Shown here: piece by piece, positions 7,144-10,331 of the stretch | Numbering within the stretch: position 1 is the first letter of the stretch | Layout: each line of letters starts with the position of its first letter | Source of the DNA: Phoronis ovalis | Lineage: Eukaryota; Phoronida; Phoronidae | Assembly (NCBI GenBank): GCA_028565635.1 | Contig: JAOXYB010064979.1 | Location: forward strand, 1 to 10,331 | Direction of reading: 5' to 3' | Length of the DNA: 10,331 nt | Made by a program: the position numbers and the translations under genes | Notes under the pieces: model-generated | Told to the model about the DNA's origin: nothing | The model's database searches: none | The model's input: the letters and a program-made list of their open reading frames with translations, nothing else

Positions 7144-8640
7144 AAAATACTGAAATTTTTCTGGCTCAATTTTAAATCTTAAACTGTTTTTACTTTATTT
7201 ATTGCAAGAAAATGTGTTCCAAAATGACTTTTGTGCTCTCCTCAATTATTTATGCTTTTAAATTAGTACAAAAACTGCATTCATTTACTGTTTGTTGGGC
7301 GTTTGATGTGAAATTGTGGTTCTAGATATATAAGTTAAATTTTAATTTACCATGTAAATTCTTATCAAAATCTATTTATTTGATTAACCACTTATAATTA
7401 TTCTAATGCACATGTTAATTTTGCTTATTAGGCAAAATCTAATTTTACTGCTCCTCAAAAGAATTCTTAATCAATTTGGAGAATCAGTCAGTGAAGAATG
7501 CTTCTGAGACTAATAAAATCATTGTAGAAACCAGTATATAAAACATTTTATATTGCTGACAATTTCAATAAGCCTGTGCTCCCTGTCTAGCACACTGTCA
7601 TCTAAGCCTATGGATTGTAAATATTTTTAGATGTGCAGATTGTCTCTTATACACACATTGACATGCCAAATGGTGACTTCTTACTCTTAGAAATCAGCTT
7701 TCAAAACTAAAACTATGCAAACATAAGTAAGGAAATGTTTTAAAGTTTTAGCAATCTCCAACAACTGTCAAGGACCAGCTTAACAGTTTTCCATTTTCTT
7801 TCCCGAAGTTTTCCATGAATGAAATCCCCTATTAAAATCTTATTTCTACAAGCTAACATATAATTGTTAACATGCGTGGTGGCATTATAATTCAAGACGA
7901 TCCAAATGGTATTCACTCTGATTAATAACAATTAAATTCTCCTTGAAGAAAGATAAAAACTTAATACATTTCTTCCTGCATTTAATCAGATGGCATTGTA
8001 ACATATAAGTTTGAACAGTGCACGGGCTAAGGTCGATCCTCATTTTTGAATGGATAAAATCTTTCATAATTAGCTATGTTAGCATGGATTCCTGTATGTT
8101 TGAACTACACCAATGATATCGATGCAATATGCTTGTGGATTGAGGAGGACAATTATTCAGCTTCCTGAGAAAAAATGGCTGAAATATGCATCTTTTGATG
8201 GCTAATTTAAATATAATCTTTGGAGTGACCATCAAAACTAAAGACTGTTGAATTTTGCCGAGGGCTGAACTTTTAAAAACAAAAAATACGGTCTTCAAAA
8301 AGACTTGGCGACAGGTTTCTTACAGATAATAGAAATAATTTACAATAAAAATGTTACAATACAATTGATATCAATTGTGATGTTTTGTGTAATTGTAACG
8401 ACTTGTTACTATCTATGTACTGGATTTTTAACTTCATATTCTTCTAAGCATGTTGCCTGTCCGGGTCATCTCAGTCTTAAACAAGGATAGCCAAGTCACT
8501 TGATAATTCATGATTTGTTTCAAATTTATTTACATGCTAACTTACAGATGGCAGAGCAATGAACCGTTATACTTTTTTGAATACCCCGAATCTTTCAAAT
8601 AATTTATTGATCTGCCAATTTTCACTAAGCTTTATGCCAT
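7144..8640. other. AT-rich spacer without recognisable genes
   Basis: Nothing on either strand shows a domain, splice-bounded exon or RNA gene. Three short minus-strand frames lie end to end at 7740-8298 in different frames; they show no recognised motif and are probably chance. A donor-like GTAAGT on the minus strand near 8538 follows only a short, unconvincing open stretch. Confidence 0.6.
8353..8399. repeat. Nested palindromes
   Basis: ACAATTGATATCAATTGT (8361-8378) is an 18-base perfect palindrome. It lies within an outer inverted pair, GTTACAAT (8353-8360) and ATTGTAAC (8392-8399), also exact. Together they could form a cruciform with an off-centre inner arm. No binding protein is inferred. 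Confidence 0.8.
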
Positions 8641-8669
8641 CATGGTACTTGAGGTATGACATCCATTGC

Positions 8670-8752
8670 TGACCTGGAGGTCAAAAGGTCACTTGAATGT
8701 CAAAGGTCAAATTTATTAAAAATGTTACAAAATGATTAGGTTACAATGACCT
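8670..8752. promoter_or_regulatory. Cluster of AGGTCA-type half-sites
   Basis: TGACCT (8670-8675) and AGGTCA (8678-8683) are everted with 2 bases between; AGGTCA (8678-8683) and AGGTCA (8686-8691) form a direct repeat with spacer 2; ATGTCA (8697-8702) and AGGTCA (8704-8709) form a near-consensus direct repeat with spacer 1; AGGTTACAATGACCT (8738-8752) is one change from an inverted repeat with spacer 3. These are arrangements known for nuclear receptors, but the region may also be a degraded AGGTCAA-type simple repeat. Confidence 0.35.
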
Positions 8753-8855
8753 TTGAGAATATATAGGTATTAAAAGGTGAAATGTATTTTAAGCATATTT
8801 TCAATTAATTTTATGGAGGAAACATGCTGCAAGTCATAACGTACCGTATTTTCTC

Positions 8856-8880
8856 AAATAATCGCCCTGGGCGATTATTT
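8856..8880. repeat. Perfect palindrome at left end of the transposon
   Basis: AAATAATCGCCC (8856-8867) and GGGCGATTATTT (8869-8880) are exact reverse complements around one T. The inner part of the left terminal repeat therefore folds on itself; the right end has no such immediate partner. Confidence 0.85.
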
Positions 8881-8897
8881 AATAAAAAAGCTTTTAC

Positions 8898-8948
8898 GGG
8901 GGGCAATTATTAGAGGGGGGCGATTAATAGAGAGGGGGAGATTATTAA
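8898..8948 (+). repeat. G-rich 17-18 base subrepeats, left cluster
   Basis: Three adjacent units, GGGGGGCAATTATTAGAG (8898), GGGGGGCGATTAATAGAG (8915) and a GGGGGAGATTATTAAC variant (about 8934), repeat in the same direction as the right terminal repeat. Confidence 0.8.
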
Positions 8949-9236
8949 CTTCTATATACTCTTGGCATGAATATTTAAGATTTTTAAATTCTATAGTTTA
9001 CGATACATAAGGGAGTTTATCAAACAAACTAATATTATTGGAGATGTTTAATGCTGATTCCGAAGTTTGCTTTGCGAGCCAAATAAGGACTTATTAAAGA
9101 TAATTTGGGGGAATATTACTAATAAATACACATCAACCAAAAAAGAGCTAATCAACTAACTACACATAATAATGAATTAAAATGTGATTATCTCACATTA
9201 ATTCAAATGGGTCTTCAACTCAAATTGCCACCCCCC

Positions 9237-9340
9237 GGGGCGACTATTAGAGAGGGGGCGATTATTGATTTATTTTAGTCACCAGAGGGGGCGATTATTA
9301 GAGGGGGGCAATTATTAAAGCAGGGGGCAATTATTAGAGA
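9237..9340 (+). repeat. G-rich 17-18 base subrepeats, right cluster
   Basis: Five units start at about 9237, 9254, 9287, 9303 and 9323. The last one, GGGGGCAATTATTAGAG, is itself the inner part of the right terminal repeat. The terminal repeat thus seems to have been amplified inward. Confidence 0.8.
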
Positions 9341-9350
9341 AAATACGGTA

Positions 9351-10020
9351 TAGTTAAACAGGCTTGTAATTTAACAAATCACAGCCTCAGAGTCAGAAGA
9401 GTTGATCTTTAGAGAGGTCAAAACTTCAAAGTCACAAAATGGCATAAAATTTTCAAAAAGCAGTTTTTTATGCATTTAAAGGTCGTCACAAGATTAAGGG
9501 GGCATTTTGAAATCAAAAATTCTGAAAGGAACAAATTTCTAATATTTGCTGAAAAGGTCAAAAATGATGTCAAAAGGTAATTTAGAGGCCATGTTATGTT
9601 CATAAAAGCAAATAGCAGCAACTTTGCCTTTGCAAAAAGGCTATCTAGTTTTAATTACGGACCCACCTTCATCGTCAGATCATGCCTATGGCTAGGACCA
9701 CAAATCTCATGTTTGACATGTTTTCATCCAGTCTATTGAATTGTTTTTGCATATTCAAGAATTAATTATAATTGCTAAAAAATATTATTTTCATCTCACT
9801 GACATTGGTATATTTAAGGTGTGCTAAAACGCATAGCAAATTTCCTGAAATAAATAATAAATATAGTTCAGTAAATTGCTGGAAGTAAATAATACATATA
9901 CTGTATTATATTATAAATTGCTGTTATACCTAAGAAAGTCCCCAAACCATTGCTCTTGGTATTTTAAATATAAATTAAATGTAGTATTCATATTGTCATT
10001 CCCGCCCTCCTTATTAGTGA
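9351..10020. other. AT-rich spacer without recognisable genes
   Basis: No supported gene. A 67-residue minus-strand frame (9418-9621) is low-complexity and hydrophobic, as expected by chance in AT-rich DNA. Single AGGTCA words occur at 9415-9420 and 9555-9560. Confidence 0.6.
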
Positions 10021-10247
10021 AAAAACAAGACATTTGTCATGTCTAATGCCCATCCAATGTGTAGGAATTTTTTTAACATTATTGTTTTTTTACATTAGAA
10101 AAGAATATAATACATCAAGCATTATAATCTGGTTTATCATTGTGGGGTACTCTTCAAAATGACTGTTTCTGCTGTCTGATGCATTACCCCCGGGGGAGAA
10201 CTAACCATATTTTTAGATGGATATGTGCAGCCAAACTCAAAATATCC
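10021..10247 (+). repeat. Dispersed repeat, copy 2
   Basis: It matches 3327-3572 in the same orientation from AAAACAAGACATTTGTCATG to CTCAAAATATCC, with scattered changes and small deletions. Past 10247 the two copies part company: copy 1 continues into CCCCCATTTTTAAGG, copy 2 into a heptamer repeat. Confidence 0.85.
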
Positions 10248-10254
10248 AGGAACA

Positions 10255-10331
10255 TCAAGTTAGCAGATAGCAGATAGCAGATGAAAACGTCAAGTTAGCA
10301 GATAGCAGATATCTGCTAGAAATCATCTGCA
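10255..10331. repeat. TAGCAGA heptamer repeat with palindrome, cut by window edge
   Basis: TAGCAGA repeats three times from 10261. A 21-base segment starting TCAAGTTAGCAGATAG occurs at 10255-10275 and again at 10290-10310, a period of 35. TAGCAGATATCTGCTA (10303-10318) is a perfect 16-base palindrome where the repeat turns around. The tract probably continues beyond the window. Confidence 0.8.

Larger units (their letters stand above)
8842..9350. mobile_element. Miniature inverted-repeat DNA transposon with TA target duplication
   Basis: TA at 8842-8843 and 9349-9350 flanks a 505-base element (8844-9348). The left end begins CCGTATTTTCTC and the right end, read in reverse complement, also begins CCGTATTTTCTC. 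Over the first 24 bases the ends agree at 22. There is no transposase frame, so it is non-autonomous. The TA duplication and end type suggest the Tc1/mariner-pogo group, which is inference from general knowledge. Internal copies of a GGGGGCGATTATTAGAG motif cluster near both ends. Confidence 0.88.

Noticed and set aside
7740-8298. Three adjoining minus-strand frames as a broken gene
   Set aside because: No recognised motif, different frames and AT-rich composition; no evidence that they were ever one protein.
8305-8490. Plus-strand 61-residue frame with a hydrophobic stretch
   Set aside because: It includes the nested palindrome, has no recognised motif and no splice signals; chance in AT-rich DNA.
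8535-8600. Minus-strand donor GTAAGT near 8538
   Set aside because: The only open frame before it is about 16 codons after a stop, with no acceptor.

Overview
The window looks like noncoding nuclear DNA from an animal, most likely a marine invertebrate. The exact lineage cannot be told from the sequence. The reasons are that it is AT-rich, has no long open frame and no prokaryotic gene layout, carries intron-style splice signals, and is dominated by tandem repeats, dispersed repeats and a TA-flanked miniature transposon. No known protein family, rRNA, tRNA or CRISPR array could be recognised. Most short open frames fall inside repeats or AT-rich spacer and read as chance.

Layout: (1) about 68-1240, a diverged block of tandem modules with terminal hairpins at 332-360 and 1214-1239. 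(2) about 1322-1720, the only place with exon-like sequence, on the minus strand: a 90-base phase-0 exon candidate (1631-1720) with a good branch point, acceptor and GTAAGT donor, followed by a protein-like open frame (1322-1519) ending in a stop. (3) 1723-3326, AT-rich sequence with nothing clear. (4) 3327-3572, the first copy of a dispersed repeat, then 3573-3780, AT-rich sequence with degenerate subrepeats. (5) 3781-7143, the main feature: a tandem array whose module lengths alternate short/long (291, 450, 304, 441, 320, 475, 314, 469, then a terminal module of 293), i.e. a dimeric higher-order repeat of about 740-795 bases. It ends in a distinct terminal module and hairpin that also occur in the first block. 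(6) 7144-8640, AT-rich spacer. (7) 8670-8752, a cluster of AGGTCA half-sites. (8) 8844-9348, a 505-base non-autonomous DNA transposon flanked by TA and built partly from a repeated 17-18 base G-rich motif. (9) 9351-10020, AT-rich spacer. (10) 10021-10247, the second copy of the dispersed repeat, then a TAGCAGA heptamer repeat running to the window edge.

No group of genes working together can be supported. The best candidate for something undescribed is the hairpin-terminated dimeric array. Every module carries related internal signals (an inverted ATGGCC/GGCCAT pair and, in five modules, an intact everted AGGTCA pair with an 8-base spacer), and the terminal module is distinct and shared between blocks. 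That is what a mobile or amplifying unit with a defined end would look like, but the mechanism is inference.
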